Part shown: positions 26,503 through 34,513 of the stretch, piece after piece
Position numbering within the stretch: position 1 is the first letter of the stretch
Layout: every line of letters begins with the position of its first letter
Notes under the pieces: model-generated
What the model saw: the letters and a program-made list of their open reading frames with translations, nothing else
Database searches by the model: none
What the model was told of the DNA's origin: nothing
From: Chromatocurvus halotolerans
GTDB taxonomy: Bacteria; Pseudomonadota; Gammaproteobacteria; Pseudomonadales; Halieaceae
Reading direction: 5' to 3'
DNA: 64,000 bases
Assembly: GCF_004340525.1 (NCBI RefSeq)
Contig: NZ_SLWX01000003.1
Location: 186,001-250,000 of the forward strand
Made by a program: the position numbers and the translations under genes

Positions 26503-26546
26503 ACCCTCCGGCCACGGGAGATAGTGAACTCCCACAGACGGAGGGT
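26503..26546 (-). terminator. Terminator-like stem-loop upstream of the zinc-ribbon gene
   Basis: On the minus strand ACCCTCCG (26546-26539) pairs with CGGAGGGT (26510-26503), with an inner GGGAG/CTCCC stem, and TTTTTT follows at 26503-26498. The 3' arm contains GGAGGG, the candidate ribosome-binding site of the ATG at 26492. It could act as an intrinsic terminator, an attenuator or a translation switch. Confidence 0.6.
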
Positions 26547-26552
26547 TGGCAT

Positions 26553-27234
26553 TCATTCCTGTGGGGCAGACAATGAACGAGTGGCCACGAGGGTCCACAG
26601 AAAAAGGAAAACACGGCGAGATATTTTTCGTCAATTATCTGTAAGTCACTCGTCGAATAAACCGACGCGACGAAACTTGAAACAAGGATTTATACACAAA
26701 GAGAAAATTTGTCTGCCGGTAACCTGGGGCCACGTCATTTTGTCTCGCTCGGCGTGGAATGAGGACGAGGTGACGAGGGAGGACCCGCGAAAATCGCGGG
26801 TCGTACTACTAATAATACCCCTGGAACCAACGTTCAAGGGAGGACCCAACATATAAGGCAGCGACAAGTTGCTCTTTGTGTGCTGCAGCCGGAACCTCCG
26901 GCTCGCAGGGCGGGAACCATAGAGAAGTGTTCCCAGTGGTTTCACACATAGCATCTGAACACCGGGACCTGGTTCCCCATCCGATTACCCGTGAAACCGT
27001 GAGACGCGTTCAGCGCTCGAAAATGCACTGACCACCATAATATGAGGCCCGTCTGCAGACGTCTGCTCCACGTCCTTGCGCACCAATAGTGCCTTGTCTA
27101 GTGTTGGGAACAGTGACCATTTTGTCGAAAAATGCAGGTCGCTTTCGTTATAAGTCGGCAATAATTGTGGCCCCATATTCTGCCCTGTTTTAATTTTCTT
27201 ACGGCATGAGCCGTGGAAATCAGAGGGTTTGAAA
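26553..27234. other. Non-coding, hairpin-rich region inside the element
   Basis: About 680 bases carry no protein-like frame. A perfect 9-bp hairpin with loop AAA is at 26782-26802. GGGAGGACCC occurs twice (26777-26786 and 26838-26847). GCCGGA/TCCGGC form a small stem near 26891. The region may contain the divergent promoters of the zinc-ribbon and 27235 genes, or a structured RNA. Confidence 0.4.
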
Positions 27235-27687
27235 ATGGACTACCGAGTAAACCAGGAAGTTAAATTCAAGGACCAGCAGTACACGATCATTGAAATCAAG
27301 CGCGGCTGGCTAACACTCCTCGACCAAGACGGATCGAGAGCCAAGGCCAGGATAAAAGACGTCTCCCTGCTGCGTGAACGCTGTCTCAAAAACCAAATGG
27401 CCGAGGCGAAAACGCGCTATCAGCGAGTAAAGCTTTCGTCCGGGGAGATCACCATGGACTGCGGCGACGAGCTTGCTAGCCTACTTCGAGGGCTGGAACC
27501 TCAGGAGGTCTGTAATCTGGCAGACGAGGTGCTGAAAACTGGCGAGGGTTACCACATGCAGCGCTACGGGCACCTAAATCCAGGGCAGCAGCGGATGAAC
27601 GCAGGAAACCGAATCCGCGCTTCTGTGAAGAAAGGAAATGTAGATATGGCGCAGCTGAAAGAAATCCGCATTCAGAGTCACGCTTAA
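27235..27687 (+). CDS. Hypothetical protein of the element
   Basis: The 150-residue protein is not recognised. It begins MDYRVNQEVKFKDQQYTIIE, suggesting a small beta-rich (KOW/SH3-like) N-terminal domain, then a basic, helical remainder (CLKNQMAEAKTRYQRVKLSS; NAGNRIRASVKKGN). ATG 27235 has AGAGGG 8 bases upstream; an in-frame TTG at 27229 is unlikely. It is followed after 18 bases by another small gene. Nucleic-acid binding is a guess from its basic character. Confidence 0.6.
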   Translation: MDYRVNQEVKFKDQQYTIIEIKRGWLTLLDQDGSRAKARIKDVSLLRERCLKNQMAEAKTRYQRVKLSSGEITMDCGDELASLLRGLEPQEVCNLADEVLKTGEGYHMQRYGHLNPGQQRMNAGNRIRASVKKGNVDMAQLKEIRIQSHA

Positions 27688-27705
27688 AGTACCGGTGGAG
27701 GAAGG

Positions 27706-28017
27706 ATGGACATTCTTATTTCGATACTTTGGGTGGGCGCAGTTGTCTTCGGTATCGTGTGGCTATGGAATTTGTTTGGTTACCTGCGCTGCAAATCCTA
27801 CATCGAACGAGTTATTGGTGCCATGGAGGCGCAAGGCACACCCAACCGAGTAGTCGAAACATTCATGGGTATTTTGGAACTTCGTTACGGACGGGCTCGC
27901 AACAAAAAGATGCTCAACAGCATCAATGCGGCGAAGGCTGCAGGCAAACCTCCCAGTGAATTCGCTGAGGAGGTCTATACGTTTATAGTGTCAGATAGTA
28001 GCTTCGATATCTTTTGA
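27706..28017 (+). CDS. Small membrane-anchored hypothetical protein
   Basis: The 103-residue protein has one N-terminal transmembrane helix (ISILWVGAVVFGIVWLWNLF) and a soluble cytoplasmic helical part (ETFMGILELRYGRARNKKML). GGAGGAAGG directly precedes the ATG. It is the second gene of a pair with 27235 and is convergent with the terminase-like gene. It is not recognised. Confidence 0.6.
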   Translation: MDILISILWVGAVVFGIVWLWNLFGYLRCKSYIERVIGAMEAQGTPNRVVETFMGILELRYGRARNKKMLNSINAAKAAGKPPSEFAEEVYTFIVSDSSFDIF

Positions 28018-28154
28018 GCAAAGCGCGCTATCACCACCTCTCCGAGGCCACGGACGGCCACGGGAGACACGCTGGACCGACCCGCCACCGATGTGCGGGG
28101 CACCGTCTCGCGGCCCGTCGTGGGCCTCCCGTGCGACCGGAGATATATCGGGCA

Positions 28155-28718
28155 TTATGGGTCCCCCGGCGACGCCCCCGCGTCTACTTCTCGCCACTCC
28201 GCATCGACCATCGACTGCTCTTCCAGTCCAAATGCCTTGAGGTTGATGGTCACGTTGACGTTCGCCCCGGCTCCGGTGGCGTCCGCTTGGTCCATGTTCA
28301 ACAAGGCGCGTGTGAGCGAGTCGGATGCTCCGTGGTAAACCACCTTGCCGTCGGCGTCGGTGACAACCTTCCCGGTGTCCTCGTCGCGCTGAACGTAACC
28401 GATAGCTCGGGTGACGGCGGACGACAGTAGTTCGGACCGCCAGTCTTCCATAACCTGGTTTAACTGCTCTGCAAACCAAACATCGTTGGTACGCCACTTG
28501 TTATACGTTGCCATAGAAATCCCAGCCTGCTTGCAGGCGAGTTTTGGGCTCAAGCATTTGCCAAACAGCTCCAACCAACGCTCCTGGTTTTGCCTCTTCA
28601 TGGCCTTGGAAATCCCATACGAGGGTGCATGAGATTCGATGCGCGTTTGCTCTTCGCGCTCCTTCTCCGCTGCTCGCATTTCCGCAAGACGGGTGGCTGG
28701 TACGGGTTTTGGAAACAT
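28155..28718 (-). CDS. Terminase small subunit-like protein
   Basis: The 187-residue protein has a helix-turn-helix segment KLACKQAGISMATYNKWRTN (residues about 59-78), followed by VWFAEQLNQVMEDWRSELLS and a C-terminal region SLTRALLNMDQADATGAGAN leading to VNVTINLKAFG. This is the organisation of phage TerS proteins, which recognise DNA for packaging. No large terminase is present, as in PICI satellites that redirect a helper phage. AAGGAG precedes the ATG. A generic transcriptional regulator is an alternative. Confidence 0.7.
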   Translation of the reverse strand: MFPKPVPATRLAEMRAAEKEREEQTRIESHAPSYGISKAMKRQNQERWLELFGKCLSPKLACKQAGISMATYNKWRTNDVWFAEQLNQVMEDWRSELLSSAVTRAIGYVQRDEDTGKVVTDADGKVVYHGASDSLTRALLNMDQADATGAGANVNVTINLKAFGLEEQSMVDAEWREVDAGASPGDP

Positions 28719-28739
28719 GACTATGCTCCTTGTTGTCTA

Positions 28740-29065
28740 GGACGGGTACGTGGGACGGGTAGATTTGCCACAAGTGGGCTCGCCGCTGTTCGCTGGCTGT
28801 GCCGTCGTTGTTCGCTCCGAATGCCTCCGGTGTGCGCTATCAGAGACAGCCGCCGAGGCGCGTGGGACGGGTGGGACGGTGGGACGTATGGCTCGCGGCT
28901 CGCGCGGGGTGGGGATACCTCCACCTTTACCCCCATGGTCCGGTGGTACTTTTTTATTTTTTTATTTTTTTCTATATGTCTCATACGTCTCACCCGTCCC
29001 AGCCCGTGTCGGACGCGGCCTCTAGACGAGACGGGTACCCCCGTGGCGGTCGTCTCACCCGTCCC
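28740..29065. other. Candidate replication origin: iterons around a T-rich block
   Basis: The gap between the terminase-like gene and the primase contains repeats of GGGACGGGT or close variants at 28740, 28752, 28864, 28873 and 28881. Inverted copies (ACCCGTCCC) are at 28992-29000 and 29057-29065, both inside CGTCTCACCCGTCCC, and a further direct variant is at 29028. Between the two groups lies a T-rich run at 28949-28977. Iterons flanking an easily melted tract beside a primase-helicase gene resemble the P4 origin layout. Function is inference. Confidence 0.5.
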
Positions 29066-29129
29066 GGGATGGAAGTTCTCTGCACCACGTTGCTGGGTGC
29101 TATGCGTCTGTCGCGACCAGCCGAGTTGT

Positions 29130-31589
29130 TTAGACCTCATTGGTAAACCCCTCCCCCGGTACGCGCCACTCTTCGTCGGCATCGACTTCTTCAAGCTCGT
29201 CGCAGGGGTAGGTTTCTACCACTCTCCGCCGAAATTCGCCCAACGGTGGCAACTTGTAGCAGCGCATCTGCGAGCCATCGATACGCGGTTTTGCTTGCGT
29301 GACTCCAAGAGCTCGTACCAATTTTCCGAAACCAGCGTGGCCCACGGTGGCAGGATAGAGCCCCGCAGCTTTTCGGAATGTCACAAAGTCGTCGAATGCT
29401 TGCTTGCTCGGATAAAAGAAGTAGGTAGCCCCCTCGCCTGACCTATGGGGTATATTTCCTTCAAGCGCCAGTTGCTGCACCCAGCTAGCGAAATCCTCAT
29501 GGGTTCGGTTGCCCTGCTTCAATAGCGCCTTGGTCGTTGGCGGGTTTTTCAGGGTATTGCGCAGGTCCTCCTCCGACAGCTCCATAGACAGCAGTTCATA
29601 CAGCAAGGCTTCAGTGCCGCCGGAGTTCATTTGGTCAAAGAGCGCGATGAAATACTCCGAGTCCTGCTTGTGACAGTCGCTAATTTCGGTAGCCATGAAG
29701 CGTCGCGAGGATTTATCTGCCGGGATGAAATACTCGCTGTTGGACATAAAACCGAACCAGAGCGGATTGAACACCGTGCATGCTTCAATGCCCTTGCGTT
29801 CCGATACGACATAGGGCTCGGTTATCAGTCCCTTCAACTTGCCTGCCGTCTTGGAGTTTCCGCCCCAGTAGGCTTCATTGTTCAGCACCAGGACTTTGCC
29901 TTCGAGAATGCCGGTAAACTGAGTCTCCATGTGTTGCTGGTCGGTAAACTGGACACAGTGGTAGCCAAAGATCTTTATAAATGGGTGCCAGAAAGCGTTT
30001 TTACCTGTGCCTTCCTCTCCCCGGCAGGCAAGTGCGGTCCCCACCGGCTTTCCTGGGTACTGCACCAGTGCGGCAAGCCACTTCAAGACCCATTCGTAGT
30101 GCTCATGGTTGCCGTCGCAGTAAACGTCGCGGACGTGGCGATGCCATAGTGAGCAGTCGCCCGGTATTGGTTCGACCGCGAAGCCTCGCCAGCTGTTGTA
30201 GTAACCGGTGGGCGGCGGCCCGGCGCCGGGCGGGTAGCAACCGATGCCACGGTACTGCCGCCGGTACGGCCAGTTAAACCAGGCGTCCGCATAGCGCTTC
30301 TCCTTGCTGTCTTGAGGATCGACAAATCGCTGCGTATGCGTCCATTTCTTGAAGTCTTCAACGGTCGGAAGATTGTAGGGAGACTGTTCAGGCGTATGTC
30401 GCCCCGATACGTTTTCTTCAAGAATGCGCACCTTATTGCCAACCTGAACCACGGCGTAAGGCGCGCCCCACTGAGCGAGCAACTGGTCCCGCTCAGTGAG
30501 CCCCTTTTTTGGATGCCACCCTGCCTCTCTGGCGAACTTGATCAGCGTCGCAATGGTGAAACCCTGCTTGTTGCCGAATCCGCCCCAGCGCTTATCAACC
30601 TCGCCGGGGACGTATTTACCACCGCCGCGTTTCGACCATTCATCGGCAACCGCTTTCCCGTCCGCACCAGGGTATTGGGAGTGAATTGCCATAAGAATGC
30701 CAAGCCAGTGCGGCGCGCTATCCTCGTGATCAGGATCGTTTCCGTCATAAGGAAGCTGGCCTGGATCAATGAAGCTCAGGGCCTCCTCGATTTCATCCAG
30801 GGAGAGCTTGCGATAAACGTCGGACTCGTTTACCTCTTCATTACCGCGTCCAGGCCCGTTGCGGTTTGCCACTGTTTTTCCAAATGCGGTAACGCTGAGC
30901 GGGGCTACGTTGTCGGGGAGTTCCTTGATTCCGTAGGCATCAGTTAGGTCCTCAGCTGAGTACTTCACGCCGCTCCAGTCATGAAGCCTGACTTTGTTGG
31001 GCTGCCGCTTTAACTGGCCTTGCGCTGGTTCACTACCAGCGGTGTTCATTCCATACGGAAGTCGGACAACCCTCACTAGGTTGTGGCCGGATTTGTCGCC
31101 CTCCTTGGCGGCGATCCATTTGAGCAGTAGCTTCGCTGTATCTGGATCGGTCACCGGTTCTTTGAACACGTATCCGACTTGATAAGAGGCGACCGTGCGT
31201 TCTCCTACGAGCTTGTCGCTTGTGTGAATTACATAAGTTGGCGTCAAAACTCGGCATATTTCCTCGAGGCTTCGCCCCTTCTCGCCTACGTCGTCGATCA
31301 CCAGCACCATCAAGCCATCAAAGAAAGACTCCTGGCGCTGCCGCTGACCTCCTTTTTCTCGAATTTGCGACACGCAGAAATAGGTATTGCAGAGGTGCGC
31401 GTTATCTTTGATCGGCATCGCAGGCAGTTGTGCAAACCTGCCTTTGAACTTGGCATCGACGCCGTGCGGGTCCGACGAGAAAGAACAACCCCAAACCCAT
31501 GAACCTGTATCGAAGATAAATTCGAGGAATTCGCGATTGTTAGATGGGGCCCGGTCGGGCCCCACTACTTCAATGGGTTTCGGGTTCAT
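29130..31589 (-). CDS. Primase-helicase (D5-like, PriCT-2 domain)
   Basis: The 819-residue replication protein of the element has a PriCT-2-like segment (SAPHWLGILMAIHSQYPGAD, around residues 290-360) and a C-terminal superfamily III-type helicase/ATPase domain. The latter has Walker A GEEGTGKNAFWHP (near 530) and a Walker B-like GKVLVLNNEAYWGG. Segments RRFMATEISDCH and FGFMSNSEYF are typical of phage D5/DUF5906 proteins. The N-terminus probably holds the primase part (LMVLVIDDVGEKG), but no certain catalytic triad was assigned. Its ATG overlaps the upstream 107-codon gene by 4 bases, and the candidate origin is just downstream. Confidence 0.8.
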   Translation of the reverse strand: MNPKPIEVVGPDRAPSNNREFLEFIFDTGSWVWGCSFSSDPHGVDAKFKGRFAQLPAMPIKDNAHLCNTYFCVSQIREKGGQRQRQESFFDGLMVLVIDDVGEKGRSLEEICRVLTPTYVIHTSDKLVGERTVASYQVGYVFKEPVTDPDTAKLLLKWIAAKEGDKSGHNLVRVVRLPYGMNTAGSEPAQGQLKRQPNKVRLHDWSGVKYSAEDLTDAYGIKELPDNVAPLSVTAFGKTVANRNGPGRGNEEVNESDVYRKLSLDEIEEALSFIDPGQLPYDGNDPDHEDSAPHWLGILMAIHSQYPGADGKAVADEWSKRGGGKYVPGEVDKRWGGFGNKQGFTIATLIKFAREAGWHPKKGLTERDQLLAQWGAPYAVVQVGNKVRILEENVSGRHTPEQSPYNLPTVEDFKKWTHTQRFVDPQDSKEKRYADAWFNWPYRRQYRGIGCYPPGAGPPPTGYYNSWRGFAVEPIPGDCSLWHRHVRDVYCDGNHEHYEWVLKWLAALVQYPGKPVGTALACRGEEGTGKNAFWHPFIKIFGYHCVQFTDQQHMETQFTGILEGKVLVLNNEAYWGGNSKTAGKLKGLITEPYVVSERKGIEACTVFNPLWFGFMSNSEYFIPADKSSRRFMATEISDCHKQDSEYFIALFDQMNSGGTEALLYELLSMELSEEDLRNTLKNPPTTKALLKQGNRTHEDFASWVQQLALEGNIPHRSGEGATYFFYPSKQAFDDFVTFRKAAGLYPATVGHAGFGKLVRALGVTQAKPRIDGSQMRCYKLPPLGEFRRRVVETYPCDELEEVDADEEWRVPGEGFTNEV

Positions 31590-31909
31590 AGGGTCACCTC
31601 CATGAGGTAGTCATACTGGCTTTCTGTCAGCCACCAGTGAATCCCCCTCGAAGGCTTTCCATCATTTACCCAAGTTGGCTGGTCTAGCATTGTGCCTTCG
31701 CGGAAGGTGCCCTCAGCCACACGGGCGGTAGCGAAATAGCTATCTGCTTTCCCCCCGAATTTGCTGCGGTACTCTTCACTAATCGGACGCCAAACCCAAA
31801 CCCGACTAATGTGAACTGCCACCTTTTCGGGCATAACCACTGCGCCTGCGGGTGCTTCTGGACCTGAACCATAGATTTCTACGACTGTGAGTCTTAAATA
31901 CTGAATCAT
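31586..31909 (-). CDS. Hypothetical protein upstream of the primase
   Basis: The 107-residue protein (MIQYLRLTVVEIYGSG...) is not recognised. It looks like a compact alpha/beta domain with many aromatic residues (ISRVWVWRPISEEYR; RGIHWWLTESQYDYL). ATG 31909 is chosen for its very strong GGGAGGGGG. It is coupled to the primase by a 4-base overlap, so a replication accessory role is possible. Confidence 0.65.
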   Translation of the reverse strand: MIQYLRLTVVEIYGSGPEAPAGAVVMPEKVAVHISRVWVWRPISEEYRSKFGGKADSYFATARVAEGTFREGTMLDQPTWVNDGKPSRGIHWWLTESQYDYLMEVTL

Positions 31910-31923
31910 GTCTGCCCCCTCCC

Positions 31924-32292
31924 TTACGCTACGTCGTCGTAGGCTCGCAAGTGAGCCTCGCATTCGTTCTTCGGGCGAAAGCCTGGGGCAATCGGAATGT
32001 AACGGTCAGGATTGCGGACGTCGTACCAGCGACCGTTGGCATCTTTGATGATCAGCAGATTAACGTGATCCTCAAACATGGGGCGATACCAGGTATAAAC
32101 CGGGTTTCGGCCTGTTCCCTGATTCATTTGCGGGGGAAGGATGTTCCCGTTATGCAGCATTCGATAGAACGTGCGGCGGGAGAGCTCATAGTTGTCGCCA
32201 ACTTGCGCTGCTCTAACTAGCTGACTGGCTACAACACGAAGGGGGAGGGCATTAAAATCAATGAGCCCGAAATCTTGAGCATCATACATCAC
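31924..32292 (-). CDS. AlpA/MerR-like DNA-binding protein
   Basis: The 122-residue protein contains ELSRRTFYRMLHNGNILPPQ followed by NPVYTWYRPMFEDHV, reminiscent of the AlpA winged-helix pattern (srsTiYrlv..G.fP). The C-terminal half (KDANGRWYDVRNPDRYIPIA) is unfamiliar. AGGAGAG precedes the two tandem ATGs. As first gene of the minus-strand replication operon it is well placed to regulate the element. The call is tentative. Confidence 0.5.
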   Translation of the reverse strand: MMYDAQDFGLIDFNALPLRVVASQLVRAAQVGDNYELSRRTFYRMLHNGNILPPQMNQGTGRNPVYTWYRPMFEDHVNLLIIKDANGRWYDVRNPDRYIPIAPGFRPKNECEAHLRAYDDVA

Positions 32293-32743
32293 GAATCTCT
32301 CCTGTTAACGGCGGGGGAGAGCCCGTGTTTTCTAGATGCAGAGACTTCTCCCCCAAACTTTTAAAAGTAAGGGTTCGAAGTCTCCACGAACTGCCATTCC
32401 AGCAGTCCTGAGCATGACTTCACGCTTTCTTGTATACCGGAAGCGCAAGCGTAAGAGTCGGCTGTGCTAACAATTACGAAAGGACGGCTTATGGCTCGTA
32501 GCCAGCATCCACTAATCCGGTCATGCGGCGGCGGCGTCCTTGCCTATGCCTTTGTGTGTCGTCTATGTCGCTCGACGATGCCAGCAGGATACCACGGCGG
32601 AGACCGCTCGTCTATATGGGTTTAACCACATCGGCAATGATATCAGTGACTTGCGGTGGTTATGGTGCCGATCTGAGGTGCCTACAGGGGTCGCTACGGG
32701 ACCTCTACATGGCCGGGGGCCTCGTCACACCGGACCCGAAAAC
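32293..32743. other. Non-coding right end of the element
   Basis: This stretch probably carries the promoter of the AlpA-like/primase operon. A 44-codon frame on the plus strand starts at ATG 32491 with AAGGA upstream (MARSQHPLIRSCGGG), but it shows no family features and I do not call it a gene. Confidence 0.4.
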
Positions 32744-32744
32744 A

Positions 32745-32821
<77 letters not shown>

Positions 32822-32977
32822 AAAACACGACGAGGAATGAGACGAGACAGAGGCCCAAAAAACCTTGTCGACGCCTGGTAAAGAATAGCAAAGCGCAGGG
32901 AACCCCTCAATACTGGCAGGTGCTACGTCGACCCGTGTTGTGGAGCCCGCCGCCCCGATGGCCTATCATCCTGCGGC

Positions 32978-33874
32978 ATGATCAAAGAACACTGCACTGT
33001 TGTCTTCGCCGATGTCACCGGCAGCACACGCCTGTTTGAGGGCCGCGGCGATGAACTTGCGCGCAAGATCATCCAGCATGCGCTTTACAGCTGCGCAAAC
33101 GTTATCGCTCAGCATGAGGGTCAGGTCGTCAAAACCATTGGCGACGAGGTCATGGCGACCTTTCCAGGCGCCGATCTCGCCATGCATGCGGCCATCGGCA
33201 TGCAGCGTTGGGCTCACGATGATCGGGAAATGTGCGAGCAGGCCCTGGGGCTGCGCGTAGGCTTGCATCATGGCCATGTTCTGGCGGAGGAAAGCGACGT
33301 TTTTGGCAGTACCGTGAACACGGCTGCCAGAATGGTTGCACTCGCCGGTAGTGGGCAGATTGTCACGAGTCGCAGCACCCGGGATGCGGTGGGTATGAGT
33401 CTTCAGGAGCGCTGTCGTGACCTTGGTGCTACGTCCATCCCCGGACGCGAGGCGCCGCTGGACATTGTCAGCGTTACCTGGGAGCAGGATACCTCCGACG
33501 TGACGGCAGTGCCCACGGGTCCAGCCGCAGCGCACTCAGTGGTTCCCCGTCAGCTGGTTCTGGAGCATGCGGCAGTTCAGTTGACCGTGTCGGACCACGC
33601 TTCCCTGGTGACCCTTGGCCGCGACGCGGACAGCAGCATCGTCGTGGACGGGGAGTGTGTATCCCGGCATCACGCCCGCATTGAGTTCCGTCATGGCTTC
33701 TATGTTCTGGTCGATCAATCTACCAACGGTACCTGGCTCGCGCTGGAAGGGCAGTCGCCTGTGCAGGTGCATCGCGGCGAACTGCCGCTGCTTCGCAATG
33801 GCTACATCGGCCTTGGCAAGCGGGAAGCGCCGGGAGGTCTGTCCACGCTGTCCTTCCGGCTGGAAGACGTCTGA
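32978..33874 (+). CDS. Class III nucleotidyl cyclase with C-terminal FHA domain
   Basis: The 298-residue soluble protein starts with a class III adenylate/guanylate cyclase domain (residues about 6-165): FADVTGSTRLFEGRG gives the metal-binding Asp, GQVVKTIGDEVMATF the second metal site, and GSTVNTAARM the transition-state region. A forkhead-associated domain follows (about 205-285), with VSRHHARIEF and DQSTNGTWL, which binds phosphothreonine. The order cyclase-FHA with no membrane part suggests control by a kinase-phosphorylated partner. Substrate (ATP or GTP) was not assigned. It is convergent with yjbQ. Confidence 0.88.
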   Translation: MIKEHCTVVFADVTGSTRLFEGRGDELARKIIQHALYSCANVIAQHEGQVVKTIGDEVMATFPGADLAMHAAIGMQRWAHDDREMCEQALGLRVGLHHGHVLAEESDVFGSTVNTAARMVALAGSGQIVTSRSTRDAVGMSLQERCRDLGATSIPGREAPLDIVSVTWEQDTSDVTAVPTGPAAAHSVVPRQLVLEHAAVQLTVSDHASLVTLGRDADSSIVVDGECVSRHHARIEFRHGFYVLVDQSTNGTWLALEGQSPVQVHRGELPLLRNGYIGLGKREAPGGLSTLSFRLEDV

Positions 33875-33881
33875 AGCGATA

Positions 33882-34304
33882 TCAGTCGCCAATTCCCTGC
33901 AGGGTGATCACGATAGATCGCGTGTGCGCCGCCGTGCGATGCTCGTAGATATAGACAGATTGCCAGGTCCCAAGCGCCAGTCGTCCCTGTGCGATGGGGA
34001 GTGTCAGTGAACTGGATGTCAGCACGGTGCGCAGATGCGCAGCCATGTCGTCCGGCCCCTCCTGGTCATGTCGGTAATGTGGGTCTCCATCGGGTGCAAG
34101 GCGCGACAGAAAGCCCTCAAGGTCGTGCCTGACATCCGGATCCGCGTTCTCGCAGAGGATGAGCGATGCGCTCGTGTGCTGCAGAAAGACATGCGCGAGA
34201 CCGGTGGTGATGCCACTGTCGGCGATGCCCTGGTCAATCTCAGCCGTGACGTCATAGGTGCCTCGTCCACGGGTTCGCGTTTGCAGTGTGTGCTGTGACC
34301 ACAT
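33882..34304 (-). CDS. yjbQ: YjbQ/UPF0047 family protein
   Basis: The 140-residue protein shows the UPF0047 signature: LAHVFLQHTSASLILCENADPDVRHDLE (seen as FLQHTSASLILCENADPDV), HYRHDQEGPDDMAAHL, and LALGTWQSVYIYEHR. Members have weak thiamine-phosphate synthase activity in E. coli, but the physiological role is unclear. Length is normal. It is a single gene, convergent with the cyclase gene. Confidence 0.9.
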   Translation of the reverse strand: MWSQHTLQTRTRGRGTYDVTAEIDQGIADSGITTGLAHVFLQHTSASLILCENADPDVRHDLEGFLSRLAPDGDPHYRHDQEGPDDMAAHLRTVLTSSSLTLPIAQGRLALGTWQSVYIYEHRTAAHTRSIVITLQGIGD

Positions 34305-34513
34305 GGGATGAAGAATAGCATGTAGCCGTAACAGCTCCCCATGCCTGTTTCGCTGCGCACCTTCTCTGCCTTCATTGCCGGATCAGGATGTACTTCCCCT
34401 TCGCTGTGGCCGCAAAGGTGTGGCGCAGCTCGCATTTCCGGAGACTGCCGGCCCCTGCTCGTTGACCCGTACCCGCCATAACAGGATATTGCGCAGCAGA
34501 GCACGCAACGCTC

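Noticed and set aside
26646-26954. 102-codon minus-strand frame in the element
   Set aside because: The translation is not protein-like, and the region is better read as non-coding with hairpins.
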